Positions 1 to 7,334 of a DNA stretch of 24,322 bases are shown here, in pieces. Both the position numbers and the translations under genes were made by a program. Each line of letters starts with the position of its first letter. Within the stretch, counting starts at the first letter, position 1. The notes beneath the pieces are model-generated. The model was given only the letters and a program-made list of their open reading frames with translations. It made no database searches and had not been told where the DNA came from. The stretch lies in contig USDD01000036.1 of NCBI GenBank assembly GCA_900553265.1, forward strand, positions 1-24,322, read 5' to 3'. The stretch comes from an uncultured Eubacteriales bacterium (GTDB lineage Bacteria; Bacillota; Clostridia; Christensenellales; Aristaeellaceae).

Positions 1-136
1 GGAAATGCCGGAGCTGCTGCGCATGTCCGACCGGGTGGTGGTCATGTGCGAGGGCGCGAAAACCGGCGAAATGCCCATCGAAGAGGCCACGCAGGAGAAG
101 ATCATGACCCTTGCGACACAGCATACGGGAGGCTGA
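1..136 (+). CDS. CUT2 sugar ABC transporter ATP-binding protein, C-terminal end (partial)
   Basis: Only the last 44 codons are inside the window (reading phase starts at base 2, TGA at 134-136). The visible peptide begins EMPELLRMSDRVVVMCEG and ends THTGG-like (QHTGG). The 'E-pELL.msDRv.Vm.eG...g' pattern is the end of the second nucleotide-binding domain of RbsA/MglA-type ATPases, which energise monosaccharide uptake at the inner face of the membrane. The stop lies 6 bases before the permease start, and the permease ribosome site (GGGAGG, 127-132) sits inside this gene's last codons, so the two are translationally linked. The substrate cannot be read from this fragment. Confidence 0.85.
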   Translation, partial: EMPELLRMSDRVVVMCEGAKTGEMPIEEATQEKIMTLATQHTGG

Positions 137-142
137 CGAACC

Positions 143-1123
143 ATGAAAAAGAAGCTCAATCTGCAGGCGCTGCTCGCGCCGGCGGCGCTGGTAATCCTCT
201 ATGTGTTCTTCGCCGTGTTCGGCAAAAACTTCTTCGACGCGTACACCCTCAAGACCATTCTCGAATCGTCCTATTACGTGGGCTTCATGGCCTTCGGCGT
301 GACGTTCGTCATCATCTCCGGCGGCATCGACCTGTCGCTGGGCTCCAACATGATGTGCTCGGCGCTCATCGGCTGCTATGCCTACGCCAAGTGGGGCTGG
401 CCGCTGTGGGCGGGCCTGATTCTCTGCGTGCTGGTGGGCACGGGCTTCGGCTTCCTCAACGGCGTGATGATCGCCAAGTTCAAGCTGCCGCCGTTCATCG
501 CCACGCTGGGCACCCAAATGGTCACGCTGGGTCTCGGCTCCATCATCACCAATGTGCAGACCCAGCGCTTCCCCACCGTGGGCACCTCCGACGAGTGGTT
601 CAAGCAGGTGTTCTATCGCGCAGATCTGTTCGGCGTGAAGGGCTTCCCCATCGGCGCGGTGTATCTGTTCGCGGCGTTCTTCATCGCCATCTTCCTGCTG
701 AACAAGACCAAGTTCGGCCGCTACGCACTGGCCATCGGCTCCAACGAGGAGGCCGCGCGGCTGTCCGGCGTGAAGACTGATCGCTGGAAGATTCTGATCT
801 ACACCGTGTGCGGACTGTTCTGCGCGCTGGCCGGCATCTTCTACGCCGCGTGCTACACCACCGTCATTCCCGGCACCGGCAACGGCCTCGAGATGAACGG
901 CATCACCGCCGTCATCATCGGCGGCACGTCCATGGCCGGCGGCTCCGGCTCCATCGTCGGAACCATGATCGGCGTGTTCATCATGTCCGTGCTCAAGAAC
1001 GGCCTGCCCGCCATCGGCCTTCAGTCCCAGTGGCAGACCTTCTTCACCGGCCTCGTGGTCATCGGCGCGGTGCTGCTGGATCAGGCCCGCATCCGCGCGG
1101 CCTCCCGCATCCGCAAGAGCTGA
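143..1123 (+). CDS. CUT2-family sugar ABC transporter permease (RbsC/MglC-like)
   Basis: A 326-residue polytopic membrane protein, the normal length for RbsC-type permeases (BPD_transp_2 family). It has many hydrophobic segments and the family hallmark GGIDLSLGS at residues 60-68. It also has the conserved cytoplasmic stretch IGSNEEAARLSGVKTDRWK, and a glycine-rich GGTSMAGGSGSIVGT followed by a C-terminal helix pair. The ATG at 143 is preceded by GGGAGG within the end of the ATPase gene. It forms the transmembrane channel for the binding protein encoded at 1193. The sugar (ribose, galactose, galactofuranose, xylose or another) cannot be assigned from sequence alone. Confidence 0.93.
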   Translation: MKKKLNLQALLAPAALVILYVFFAVFGKNFFDAYTLKTILESSYYVGFMAFGVTFVIISGGIDLSLGSNMMCSALIGCYAYAKWGWPLWAGLILCVLVGTGFGFLNGVMIAKFKLPPFIATLGTQMVTLGLGSIITNVQTQRFPTVGTSDEWFKQVFYRADLFGVKGFPIGAVYLFAAFFIAIFLLNKTKFGRYALAIGSNEEAARLSGVKTDRWKILIYTVCGLFCALAGIFYAACYTTVIPGTGNGLEMNGITAVIIGGTSMAGGSGSIVGTMIGVFIMSVLKNGLPAIGLQSQWQTFFTGLVVIGAVLLDQARIRAASRIRKS

Positions 1124-1134
1124 TTCGTCTCCAT

Positions 1135-1149
1135 CCGGGCGCGGCCCGG
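1135..1149 (+). promoter_or_regulatory. Small intercistronic hairpin between permease and binding protein
   Basis: CCGGGC (1135-1140), loop GCG, GCCCGG (1144-1149) forms a perfect 6-bp stem 44 bases before the binding-protein start. It has no T tract, so it is not a normal terminator. The position matches hairpins that protect mRNA ends and allow more binding protein than permease; that role is inferred. Confidence 0.4.
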
Positions 1150-1192
1150 TGAGAATAGACCGAACCCAATTCAGAAAAGGAGGAACCCCCAC

Positions 1193-2245
1193 ATGAAGAA
1201 AATCGTTGCCATCCTGCTGGCCGTCCTGATGGTGCTCGCCATGAGCGCCGTCGCCGAAGAGCGCCTGTACATCCCCGTCATGGCCAAGGGCTTCCAGCAT
1301 CAGTTCTGGCAGACCGTCGCCGCCGGCGCGCAGAAGGCCGCCGAGGACTACAACGTGGACATCTACTTCGACGGCCCCGCCTCCGAGACCAACATCGACG
1401 AGCAGGTGGAAATGCTGAAGTCCGAGATGGCCAAGAACCCCAAGGCCATCGCGCTGGCCGCCCTGTCCACCGACGCGGTCATGGCCGAGCTGCAGGAGTG
1501 CATTGAGAAGGGCATTCCGGTCATCGGCTTCGACTCCGGCGTGCCCGGCGCTCCCGAAGGCGCCATCAAGGCCACCGCTTCCACCAACAACGAGAACGCC
1601 GCCGCCATCGCCGCCGAGAAGATGATGGAGCAGGAAGGCTTCGCCGACATGCTCAAGGCCGCGACCGCCGAGAACCCCGTGGTCATCGCCGTCATCTCTC
1701 AGGAAGCCGTCTCCGGCTCCATCGTCGGCCGCACCACCGGCTTCGTCAACAAGATGGTTGAGCTGGCCAGCGAGTACAACACCGTGTCCGTCACCGGCCA
1801 CGACCTGTGGAAGAATGAAGTGGAAGGCGCGGGCGTGATCGTGCACGTGCAGATCTCCGCCACCACCGAGGCCACCGACGTGGCCACCGCCTCCAACGCG
1901 GTTCTGAACATGGACGGCCTGAAGGCCGTGTTCCTCTCCAACGAAGGCGCTGTGACCGGCTTCCTGGCCGCCACCGCCGACGGCTCCGATCTGGCCGAGG
2001 GCGGCCGCTACGACGGCCTGATGGTCGCGGGCTTCGACGCAGGCGCAACCCAGAAGAACGCCGTCCGCAACGGCTGGTTCATCGGCTCCGTCACTCAGGA
2101 TCCCTACATGATCGGCTACTACGCGGTTGAGCTGGCCGTCAAGGCCGCCAACGGTGAGGAAGTCTCCGACGTCGACACCGGCGCGCAGTGGTACACCGCC
2201 GAGAACATCGACGACGAGATGATCTCCATGCTGGTCTACGACTGA
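1193..2245 (+). CDS. Sugar ABC transporter substrate-binding protein (RbsB-like, periplasmic-binding type 1 fold)
   Basis: A 350-residue exported binding protein. Residues 1-21 form a signal peptide (MKKIVAILLAVLMVLAMSAVA, cleavage likely AVA|EE) with no lipobox cysteine. The mature part follows the type-1 fold: VMAKGFQHQFWQTVAAGAQKA at the first strand and helix, then the repeat-of-two-lobes pattern with IPVIGFDSGV and a late GFDAGATQKNAVRNG and SVTQDPYMIGYYAVELA, typical of RbsB/YtfQ-like proteins. The start is fixed by AAAAGGAGG about 8 bases upstream of ATG 1193. It is the last gene of the CUT2 operon and is followed at once by a strong terminator. The ligand is unknown. Confidence 0.93.
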   Translation: MKKIVAILLAVLMVLAMSAVAEERLYIPVMAKGFQHQFWQTVAAGAQKAAEDYNVDIYFDGPASETNIDEQVEMLKSEMAKNPKAIALAALSTDAVMAELQECIEKGIPVIGFDSGVPGAPEGAIKATASTNNENAAAIAAEKMMEQEGFADMLKAATAENPVVIAVISQEAVSGSIVGRTTGFVNKMVELASEYNTVSVTGHDLWKNEVEGAGVIVHVQISATTEATDVATASNAVLNMDGLKAVFLSNEGAVTGFLAATADGSDLAEGGRYDGLMVAGFDAGATQKNAVRNGWFIGSVTQDPYMIGYYAVELAVKAANGEEVSDVDTGAQWYTAENIDDEMISMLVYD

Positions 2246-2264
2246 TTCCGTCCCAGGCATGAGG

Positions 2265-2298
2265 AAGGCCCCGGAGAAATTCTCCGGGGCCTTGTTTT
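2265..2298 (+). terminator. Rho-independent terminator of the CUT2 sugar operon
   Basis: AAGGCCCCGGAGAA (2265-2278) is perfectly complementary to TTCTCCGGGGCCTT (2280-2293). The inner pairs must open to make a loop. The run GTTTTGCTT follows. It ends the plus-strand operon 20 bases after its stop and separates it from a convergent minus-strand gene. The minus-direction tail is not T-rich. Confidence 0.9.
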
Positions 2299-2300
2299 GC

Positions 2301-2870
2301 TTATTTCGAAGTGGGCGCTTTCCGTTGGTTCAGAGCGGCGAATTGCTCGGGCGTAAGGAGAAGTCCCTTCTTTTTGTCGCGCAGGAGTTCTCTTCGCGTT
2401 TCTATTCCGCTCGGGCCGATAAAATCGGCGCTCAGGTCGAATTCGTAGTGGGGATGACCTCCGCGATAGCGCGTCAGGACGAAGGACAGGACGATGGACG
2501 GGAGAAAAATCGCCGCGATCACCGCCGCTGCATACGCGCGAATCAGGTTTTCGGGAAAGCCGGGGACGAGCTTGTCAATGCCCAGCAGGAAAATCATTCC
2601 CGCTGCGCCAATCCATGCCGCGAGACGGTTGAACACCAGATAGCGCGATAGTCTCCGGCGATAGGCCGTGATTTTCGGAATGTACGTTCTGAAAACGCAC
2701 TGAAGCCGCGTGCAGCTCGAAAGGTATTGCCCTCTCCGCTTTCCGACGGCAGATCGAAACAGCGCATTCAGCATGTCTACCATGAGAAATTCGGCCCACG
2801 CGCCCACACACGCAAAGAAAATCGCGATGCTCACGATGGGCAGTCCGGCATAAGCGGCGATCAGTCGCAT
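2301..2870 (-). CDS. Small three-helix membrane protein of unknown function
   Basis: A 189-residue protein I do not recognise. Hydrophobic segments lie at about residues 8-36, 82-98 and 111-133. A basic loop (GKRRGQYL...YRRRLSRY) lies between the first two, and a soluble charged tail with ETRRELLRDKKKG lies at the end. I chose ATG 2870 because GGAGGAG sits 6-7 bases upstream; the frame also reads through to a TTG at 2891 with no better site. It starts 36 bases after the dihydrouridine synthase stop with no terminator between them, so it is probably co-transcribed with that gene. No catalytic motif is visible. Confidence 0.75.
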   Translation of the reverse strand: MRLIAAYAGLPIVSIAIFFACVGAWAEFLMVDMLNALFRSAVGKRRGQYLSSCTRLQCVFRTYIPKITAYRRRLSRYLVFNRLAAWIGAAGMIFLLGIDKLVPGFPENLIRAYAAAVIAAIFLPSIVLSFVLTRYRGGHPHYEFDLSADFIGPSGIETRRELLRDKKKGLLLTPEQFAALNQRKAPTSK

Positions 2871-2906
2871 GGTTTCTCCTCCATCGCGCAAAGTGGCAAC
2901 GCGGTC

Positions 2907-3884
2907 TCAGCTCCACGCGCTCTCTTCCTTCAGCGACGTAAAGCCCGGGGTTTCGCGCAGGGGGCGAGTTTCGAACAGCTCTGCCGCCGCGGCTTCATAG
3001 TCGGAAAGCGTGCGCACCTTTCGCATAGCCCGGCGGATTCTGGCCGTGTCCTCAAAATCGCACAGCATGTAGGAGACGATCTCCCGCATGTGGCCCAGCA
3101 CGGCGTTCTGCGGCCAGCGCTCGCAGTATTCCCGATAGATTCGTTCGTGAAAGGCGCGCAGCGCCGGAACGGTCAGCCCTTCGCCGCCGCTCAGCTCCTG
3201 CGCCAGCGCGGGATTAGACACCAGCCCGCGCCCGAGCATCAGCGCCGACAGGCCGGGATAAGCGCTCTGCAGGGCGCGGCAGTCCTCGGCGGTGAACAGA
3301 TCGCCGTTGTAGGCAAGCGGGCTCTTCGCCATGGTCAGCGTCTGCTCCAGCAGCTCGCGGTGGGGCCGGCCGCGATAGAACTCGGCGCGCGTCCGGGGAT
3401 GGACGATCAGCTCGGCGATGGGATAGTCGGCGAAGATCTCCATCAGCGCCGGCCATTCGTCGGGAGATTCGAAGCCGATGCGGGTCTTGACGGAGATTTT
3501 CAGCGCCGGACGCGCGAAGATTTCATCCAGAAACGCCCGAAGCGCCGCGCGGTCGCGCAGCATGCCCGAGCCCTTGCCCTTGGCCGTGACCGTGCCCGAC
3601 GGGCAGCCGAGGTTCAGGTTCAGCTCCCGCCAGCCCACGTCGGCGAGAGCCTGCGCCATCCAGTTGAAGCACTCCGCGTCCTTCGTCAGAATCTGCGGCA
3701 CCGCCGGAACGCCGGCGTTTTCCTCGGGCGAAACCGAGCGCTGCTCCCGCGAGGTGAAGCTCAGGTGCTTCGACGGGCTGACGAAGGGAATGAAATACTT
3801 TTCCACGCCCGAAAAGCACTCGCAATGCGCCCGGCGAAAGATTCCGTCGGTCACGCCCTCCAGCGGCGCGAAGTAAATCCTCAT
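2907..3884 (-). CDS. tRNA-dihydrouridine synthase (Dus family)
   Basis: A 325-residue FMN enzyme that reduces uridines in the D-loop of tRNA. The N terminus MRIYFAPLEGVTDGIFR is the classic Dus flavin-barrel start. The active-site cysteine is Cys94 in LNLNLGCPSGTV, followed by the K/G/S loop AKGKGSGML. Lys133 (ISVKTRIG), His162-Arg164 (HPRTRAEFYRG), NGD at 193-195 and the phosphate-binding MLGRG near 216-220 are all in order. The frame stays open upstream to 4055. ATG 3884 is chosen because AGGAGG lies just upstream and a consensus promoter lies at 3915-3943, inside that extension. I cannot assign the DusA/B/C subtype. Confidence 0.95.
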   Translation of the reverse strand: MRIYFAPLEGVTDGIFRRAHCECFSGVEKYFIPFVSPSKHLSFTSREQRSVSPEENAGVPAVPQILTKDAECFNWMAQALADVGWRELNLNLGCPSGTVTAKGKGSGMLRDRAALRAFLDEIFARPALKISVKTRIGFESPDEWPALMEIFADYPIAELIVHPRTRAEFYRGRPHRELLEQTLTMAKSPLAYNGDLFTAEDCRALQSAYPGLSALMLGRGLVSNPALAQELSGGEGLTVPALRAFHERIYREYCERWPQNAVLGHMREIVSYMLCDFEDTARIRRAMRKVRTLSDYEAAAAELFETRPLRETPGFTSLKEESAWS

Positions 3885-3914
3885 GCGCGTGTCCTCCTGA
3901 AAAAACTCCTTTCC

Positions 3915-3943
3915 ATTGTACCGTCGCGCGCGCCGTTTGTCAA
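3915..3943 (-). promoter_or_regulatory. Sigma-A promoter of the dihydrouridine synthase gene
   Basis: Read on the minus strand: TTGACA (3943-3938), a 17-base spacer, TACAAT (3920-3915). This is a perfect -35 with one mismatch in the -10, 31 bases from the gene's ATG at 3884. It excludes the longer upstream start. Confidence 0.85.
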
Positions 3944-3999
3944 TCGGCGGCGTGGAGAATCCTTCAGGGACAAATCCGCGTCCGGGATTACGCCTGCGC

Positions 4000-4044
4000 T
4001 TAAAAAAGGGACGAAAACAGCGGCGCACCGTTCGCCCATGCGCC
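4000..4044 (-). terminator. Possible weak terminator of the small exported-protein gene
   Basis: On the minus strand, GGCGCA...TGCGCC (4044-4039 with 4027-4022) makes a 6-bp stem with an 11-base loop. GCTGTTTTCGTCCCTTTTTT follows. The long loop and the gap before the T run make it a weak call. It lies about 40 bases past the stop at 4083. Confidence 0.4.
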
Positions 4045-4082
4045 GTCGTCCTCATCCATACCGCCGTTGCGCCTGCGCCGGC

Positions 4083-4640
4083 TCAGCGGTTCTTGCAGCG
4101 TCCGCAGGGCTCCAAGCCCGCTTCCTCCGCCGCCTTCTGCGTCACCAGACGCGCCACGTCCATGCCGGAGCAGCCCATGCGCACGTGGAATTTCTTCCCG
4201 CCGTGCACCGGAATCCAGAACAGCGACGGCGCGTCCTCCGCCGCGCAGACGGCGATTCCCTCGCGCTTTTTGCCCAGCATGCGCCAGAAGGCGCACGCGT
4301 CGACCTCCGCCGAGCCGGCCTCGGTCATGGCCAGCAGCTCGGCGATTTCCGCGTCGGTCATCGCGCCCAGCGCCTTCAGCGCGGCGCTTCCCGCGTCCAT
4401 GATGCTTCCCTTCGGCGCTTCCACTGTGACGGCCATGACGTTTTCGCCTTCCAGACACACGCTGACGGTCGCTTCGTCGGCCAGCTCCAGCGTGCGCATG
4501 TCGCCGTCGGCCGTCCATTCCGCGTCGGCGGGCGCGTCCAGCGCCGCGGCGTAGTCCTCGAAGGACATCAGGCTCTCGCCCAGCGCCGCGCCGGTCAACA
4601 GCAGCATCGCCAGCAGCGCGCAGAAAATCCGTTTCAGCAT
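4083..4640 (-). CDS. Small exported protein with Ada-like Cys/His metal-binding tail
   Basis: A 185-residue protein. Residues 1-21 are a signal peptide (MLKRIFCALLAMLLLTGAALG, cleavage near ALG|ES) without a lipobox. The middle is an acidic, alanine-rich mixed region I do not recognise. The end, from about residue 150, reads KFHVRMGCSGM...A..AGLEPCGRC, giving His152, Cys157, Cys179 and Cys182. That spacing resembles the small zinc-binding tail seen in many Firmicutes exported proteins and in the Ada metal-binding domain (Y-H...C...A...G..PC..C). I infer one bound metal ion. The start ATG 4640 has AAAGGAGA about 9 bases upstream. It lies 68 bases behind the arabinofuranosidase gene and behind that gene's terminator, and I see no promoter of its own. 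Confidence 0.8.
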   Translation of the reverse strand: MLKRIFCALLAMLLLTGAALGESLMSFEDYAAALDAPADAEWTADGDMRTLELADEATVSVCLEGENVMAVTVEAPKGSIMDAGSAALKALGAMTDAEIAELLAMTEAGSAEVDACAFWRMLGKKREGIAVCAAEDAPSLFWIPVHGGKKFHVRMGCSGMDVARLVTQKAAEEAGLEPCGRCKNR

Positions 4641-4661
4641 CGTTCTTTTCTCCTTTGCTTC

Positions 4662-4699
4662 AAAAAACGAAGACGGCGCTGCGCATGGGCAGAGCCGTC
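4662..4699 (-). terminator. Rho-independent terminator of the arabinofuranosidase gene
   Basis: On the minus strand, GACGGC (4699-4694) and CTGC (4692-4689) pair with GCAG (4682-4679) and GCCGTC (4677-4672), with one internal A/G mismatch and a six-base loop. TTCGTTTTTTG follows (4671-4661). It starts 9 bases after the stop at 4709. Confidence 0.8.
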
Positions 4700-4708
4700 C
4701 CCTTATGT

Positions 4709-6214
4709 TCAGATTCTCGCAAAGCGCAGCACGTTCCAGCTCAGCGCCGGGAGCTTCACCGCCGCGTGCTCGCCGTCCACGGTTCCGCCCGGGCCGGGCA
4801 TGGGCGCGACGTTGTTCGGGTTCTCCTCGGTGTTGACGGCCTTCACGTCGTCGTGATGGAGCACGATGTGCTCGCTCAGCCGCAGCGCGCCGAAGCCGTG
4901 CAGGTCGAGGTTCAGCGCGAAGTCCTCCGTCAGATCGCGATTGACGCAGAATACGGTGACCGTGCCGTCGTCGCCCTCCACCGCCGCCGCGTCCACCAGC
5001 GGCACGCCGTCGTAGTCCCGGCAATCGTAGACGGGCGAATCCACCACGGCGCGCAGCGACGTGCCGCGTCCGAATGCAGACGCATGCAGCATGGGCCAGT
5101 AGGTGGTCTGCGCCCAGCATCCGCCGCCATTGCGCGTCATGATGGGCGCGATGACGTTCACCAGCTGGGCCAGGCACGCGATCTTCACGCGGTCGGCGTT
5201 GCGCAGGAAGGTCAGCAGCATGGAGCCGCACAGCAGCGCGTCCTCGAAATTGTAGATATCCTCGAGAATGGGCAGCGCGCGTCCCCAGCGGTCGCGCTTC
5301 CAGATCTCCTTGTCCTGCTCGTTGGAATGGTACCAGACGTTCCACTCGTCGAAGGACAGGTTGACCGTCTTTTTCGAGTGCTTCTTGCCCTTCACCGCGT
5401 CGCAGATGGACACCACGGTGCGGATGAAGTCGTCCAGATCCATCGTCCGGGCCAGGAAACCGGGCGTGTCGTTGGTGGGATTGCCGTAGTAGCGATGCAG
5501 CGACACGTAGTCGATGTTGTCGTAGCACTCATTGAGCATGGTCAGCTCCCAGTCGCCAAAGGTGGGCATTTCAGAGCTGGACGAGCCGCAGGCCACCAGC
5601 TCGATGGACGGATCCACCCACTTCATCATCTTCGCGGACTCGTTGGCGACGCGGCCGTACTCATAGGCCGTCTTGCGGCCCATCTGCCACGGGCCGTCCA
5701 TTTCGTTGCCCAGACACCACAGCCGGATGTCCAGCGGCTCCTTTCTGCCGTTGGCGATGCGCAGGTCGGAGAACTTGCTGCCGCCGGGATGGTTGGCGTA
5801 CTCCACCACGTCCCGGGCGCTCTCCGGGCCGCGGGTGCCCAGATTGATGGAATACATGGGCGAGGTGTTCGCCTTTTTGCACCAGTCGCAGAACTCGTGC
5901 ATGCCAACCTCATTGGTCTCGGTGGTGAACCACGCCAGATCCAGCCGACTGGGGCGGTTCGGGCCGACGGAGTCCTCCCAGTTGAAGCCCGAGACGAAGT
6001 TGCCGCCGGGATAGCGCACCACCGGCACGTTCAGCGCGCGCACCTTCTCCAGCACGTCGCGCCGGAAGCCCTGCTCGTCCGCCGACGGATGGCCCGGCTC
6101 GTAGATTCCGCCGTACACCGCCCGGCCCAGATGCTCGATGAACGAGCCGTACATGCGCGGATCGATTTTGCCAATCTGATACGCGCGATCCAAGATCACC
6201 TTTGCGCTCTTCAC
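4709..6214 (-). CDS. abfA: Alpha-L-arabinofuranosidase, glycoside hydrolase family 51
   Basis: A 501-residue enzyme, the usual GH51 length, that releases terminal arabinofuranose from arabino-oligosaccharides. The N terminus has YGSFIEHLGRAVYGGIYEPG (residues 22-41) and RYPGGNFVSGFNWEDSVGP. The acid/base is Glu171 in CLGNEMDGPWQ and the nucleophile is Glu290 in NLSFDEWNVWY, the expected two-glutamate arrangement on the TIM barrel, followed by the C-terminal beta domain. There is no signal peptide, so it acts in the cytoplasm on imported oligosaccharides. The start is GTG at 6214, with AAGGGGAG eight bases upstream. An ATG in between is in another frame. It is transcribed from its own promoter at 6253-6281. 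Confidence 0.97.
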   Translation of the reverse strand: MKSAKVILDRAYQIGKIDPRMYGSFIEHLGRAVYGGIYEPGHPSADEQGFRRDVLEKVRALNVPVVRYPGGNFVSGFNWEDSVGPNRPSRLDLAWFTTETNEVGMHEFCDWCKKANTSPMYSINLGTRGPESARDVVEYANHPGGSKFSDLRIANGRKEPLDIRLWCLGNEMDGPWQMGRKTAYEYGRVANESAKMMKWVDPSIELVACGSSSSEMPTFGDWELTMLNECYDNIDYVSLHRYYGNPTNDTPGFLARTMDLDDFIRTVVSICDAVKGKKHSKKTVNLSFDEWNVWYHSNEQDKEIWKRDRWGRALPILEDIYNFEDALLCGSMLLTFLRNADRVKIACLAQLVNVIAPIMTRNGGGCWAQTTYWPMLHASAFGRGTSLRAVVDSPVYDCRDYDGVPLVDAAAVEGDDGTVTVFCVNRDLTEDFALNLDLHGFGALRLSEHIVLHHDDVKAVNTEENPNNVAPMPGPGGTVDGEHAAVKLPALSWNVLRFARI

Positions 6215-6222
6215 GCCGCATT

Positions 6223-6230
6223 CTCCCCTT
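6223..6230 (-). promoter_or_regulatory. Ribosome binding site selecting the GTG start of abfA
   Basis: AAGGGGAG on the minus strand, eight bases from GTG 6214. An ATG lies between the two (6218-6220) but begins an unrelated frame, so initiation must discriminate against it. Confidence 0.7.
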
Positions 6231-6247
6231 TTAACCGATTTCTTTAC

Positions 6248-6263
6248 CTTGGATTATACCAAG
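6248..6263 (-). promoter_or_regulatory. Palindrome centred on the abfA -10 box (candidate operator)
   Basis: CTTGG-TATAAT-CCAAG on the minus strand has 5-bp arms that exactly flank the -10 hexamer. A protein bound here would block RNA polymerase. The regulator is unknown, and five-base arms can arise by chance. Confidence 0.45.
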
Positions 6264-6281
6264 TTTCACATTGTTCGTCAA
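6253..6281 (-). promoter_or_regulatory. Sigma-A promoter of abfA
   Basis: On the minus strand: TTGACG (6281-6276), 17 bases, TATAAT (6258-6253). It places the transcript start about 32 bases before the GTG, so the leader is short and just holds the ribosome site. Confidence 0.9.
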
Positions 6282-6298
6282 TCGCATATTTCGCAGGC

Positions 6299-6317
6299 GA
6301 GAATGATAATTATTCTC
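6299..6317. promoter_or_regulatory. 19-bp imperfect palindrome resembling a Fur-family box
   Basis: GAGAATGATAATTATTCTC matches the classic 19-bp Fur consensus (GATAATGATAATCATTATC) at 16 of 19 positions by direct comparison. It lies between the esterase stop (6331) and the abfA -35 (6276-6281). The resemblance is seen in the sequence. Binding by Fur, PerR, Zur or any other protein is not shown. Confidence 0.4.
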
Positions 6318-6330
6318 CGACTCCGAAAAA

Positions 6331-7296
6331 TCACTTCATTTCCAGCATGAACTGCATGCACAGGTCGTCGGACTCGGGATAGTATTCGTGGGCGAAATCG
6401 GGATAGATCACCACGCTCTTGCGGGCGCTGATGCGGTTATAGGCGGCGAACTGTGTGGACGGCGGGCAGACGGTGTCCATAAGGCCCGTGAACATCCTGA
6501 CCTCCGCGCGGATGCGGTGGGCCATGTTCTTGTTGTCGATGTAGCCCAGCCGGGTGAAGATCGCCTCCTCGCGCTCGTGACGCGGATCGAAATTGCGGAA
6601 GTACTCCTTCAGCTCCGAATAGGCGTCCACGGCAAGATCCATCTCCCATACCCGGCGATAGTCGCACAGGAAGGGCATCATCGGCGCGGCGCGGTTCAGC
6701 CTGGGCGTGAGCGCCGCGCAGGCCAGCGTCAGCGCGCCGCCCTGAGAGCCGCCGGTGGCGCCCACGCGGGTCTCGTCCACCTCGTCCATGGCCATGACGA
6801 TGCGCGCCATCTGCGCCGCGTCGAGGAACACACTGCGGTAATAGAGCCTGTCCGGGCTGTCCTCGTCCAGTCCGCGGATGATCTGACCGTGCAGCGTGTT
6901 GCCGCGCACCGGCGTGAGATCCTCGGACGCGCCGCCCTGACCGCGGCAGTCCATGGCCGCGGCGGCGAAGCCCGCCGCCGCCCAGTGGAGCAGTCCGGAA
7001 AACGAGCCGCAGCTGCCGGAATAGCCGTGATAAACGCACACGGCGGGCAGCCTGCCCTCCCGGCGGGCGGGGCGGACGTAGCGGCAGTGAATTTTCGAGC
7101 CGCCCACGCCGGTAAAGTACATCTCAAAGCACTCCACGCCGGGGGCCTGAAACGCGGCGGGCTCGAGCGTGCAGCCCGTTCCCAGCGCCTCCATCTCGGC
7201 CACGGAGCGATCCCAGAACGCGTCGATATCGGCGGGGCACTCGTTGCGTCCCTCATAGCGGTACAGTTCCTTCAGGGGCATATCCACAATCGGCAT
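6331..7296 (-). CDS. Acetyl (xylan) esterase / cephalosporin-C deacetylase family (CE7)
   Basis: A 321-residue alpha/beta hydrolase, the normal CE7 length. CE7 enzymes remove acetyl groups from small acetylated xylo-oligosaccharides. All family signatures are visible: RGQGG at residues 118-122, the nucleophile Ser184 in GGSQGG, the acid Asp274 in FTGLMDTVCPPST, and the base His303 in DFAHEY. There is no signal peptide, as is usual for this intracellular family. ATG 7296 has AAGGAGGA about 7 bases upstream and a promoter at 7335-7363. It precedes abfA on the same strand, 116 bases away, but abfA has its own promoter. Both point to hemicellulose side-chain removal. Confidence 0.95.
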   Translation of the reverse strand: MPIVDMPLKELYRYEGRNECPADIDAFWDRSVAEMEALGTGCTLEPAAFQAPGVECFEMYFTGVGGSKIHCRYVRPARREGRLPAVCVYHGYSGSCGSFSGLLHWAAAGFAAAAMDCRGQGGASEDLTPVRGNTLHGQIIRGLDEDSPDRLYYRSVFLDAAQMARIVMAMDEVDETRVGATGGSQGGALTLACAALTPRLNRAAPMMPFLCDYRRVWEMDLAVDAYSELKEYFRNFDPRHEREEAIFTRLGYIDNKNMAHRIRAEVRMFTGLMDTVCPPSTQFAAYNRISARKSVVIYPDFAHEYYPESDDLCMQFMLEMK

Positions 7297-7334
7297 AATT
7301 CTTCCTCCTTCGCGTTTTGCATGCGACTGCTTCT

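Noticed and set aside
3885..4055. A longer N terminus for the dihydrouridine synthase
   Set aside because: A TTGACA-17-TACAAT promoter lies within it, and the conserved family start coincides with ATG 3884 and its AGGAGG.
2727..4856. A 709-codon plus-strand open frame crossing the dihydrouridine synthase gene
   Set aside because: It is antisense to a well-supported enzyme gene and its consensus promoter; the product is basic and low in complexity.
4083..5528. A 481-codon reading frame joining the small exported protein to sequence antisense-shifted within abfA
   Set aside because: The upstream part is an out-of-frame shadow of abfA. The signal peptide, ATG and ribosome site at 4640 define the real gene.
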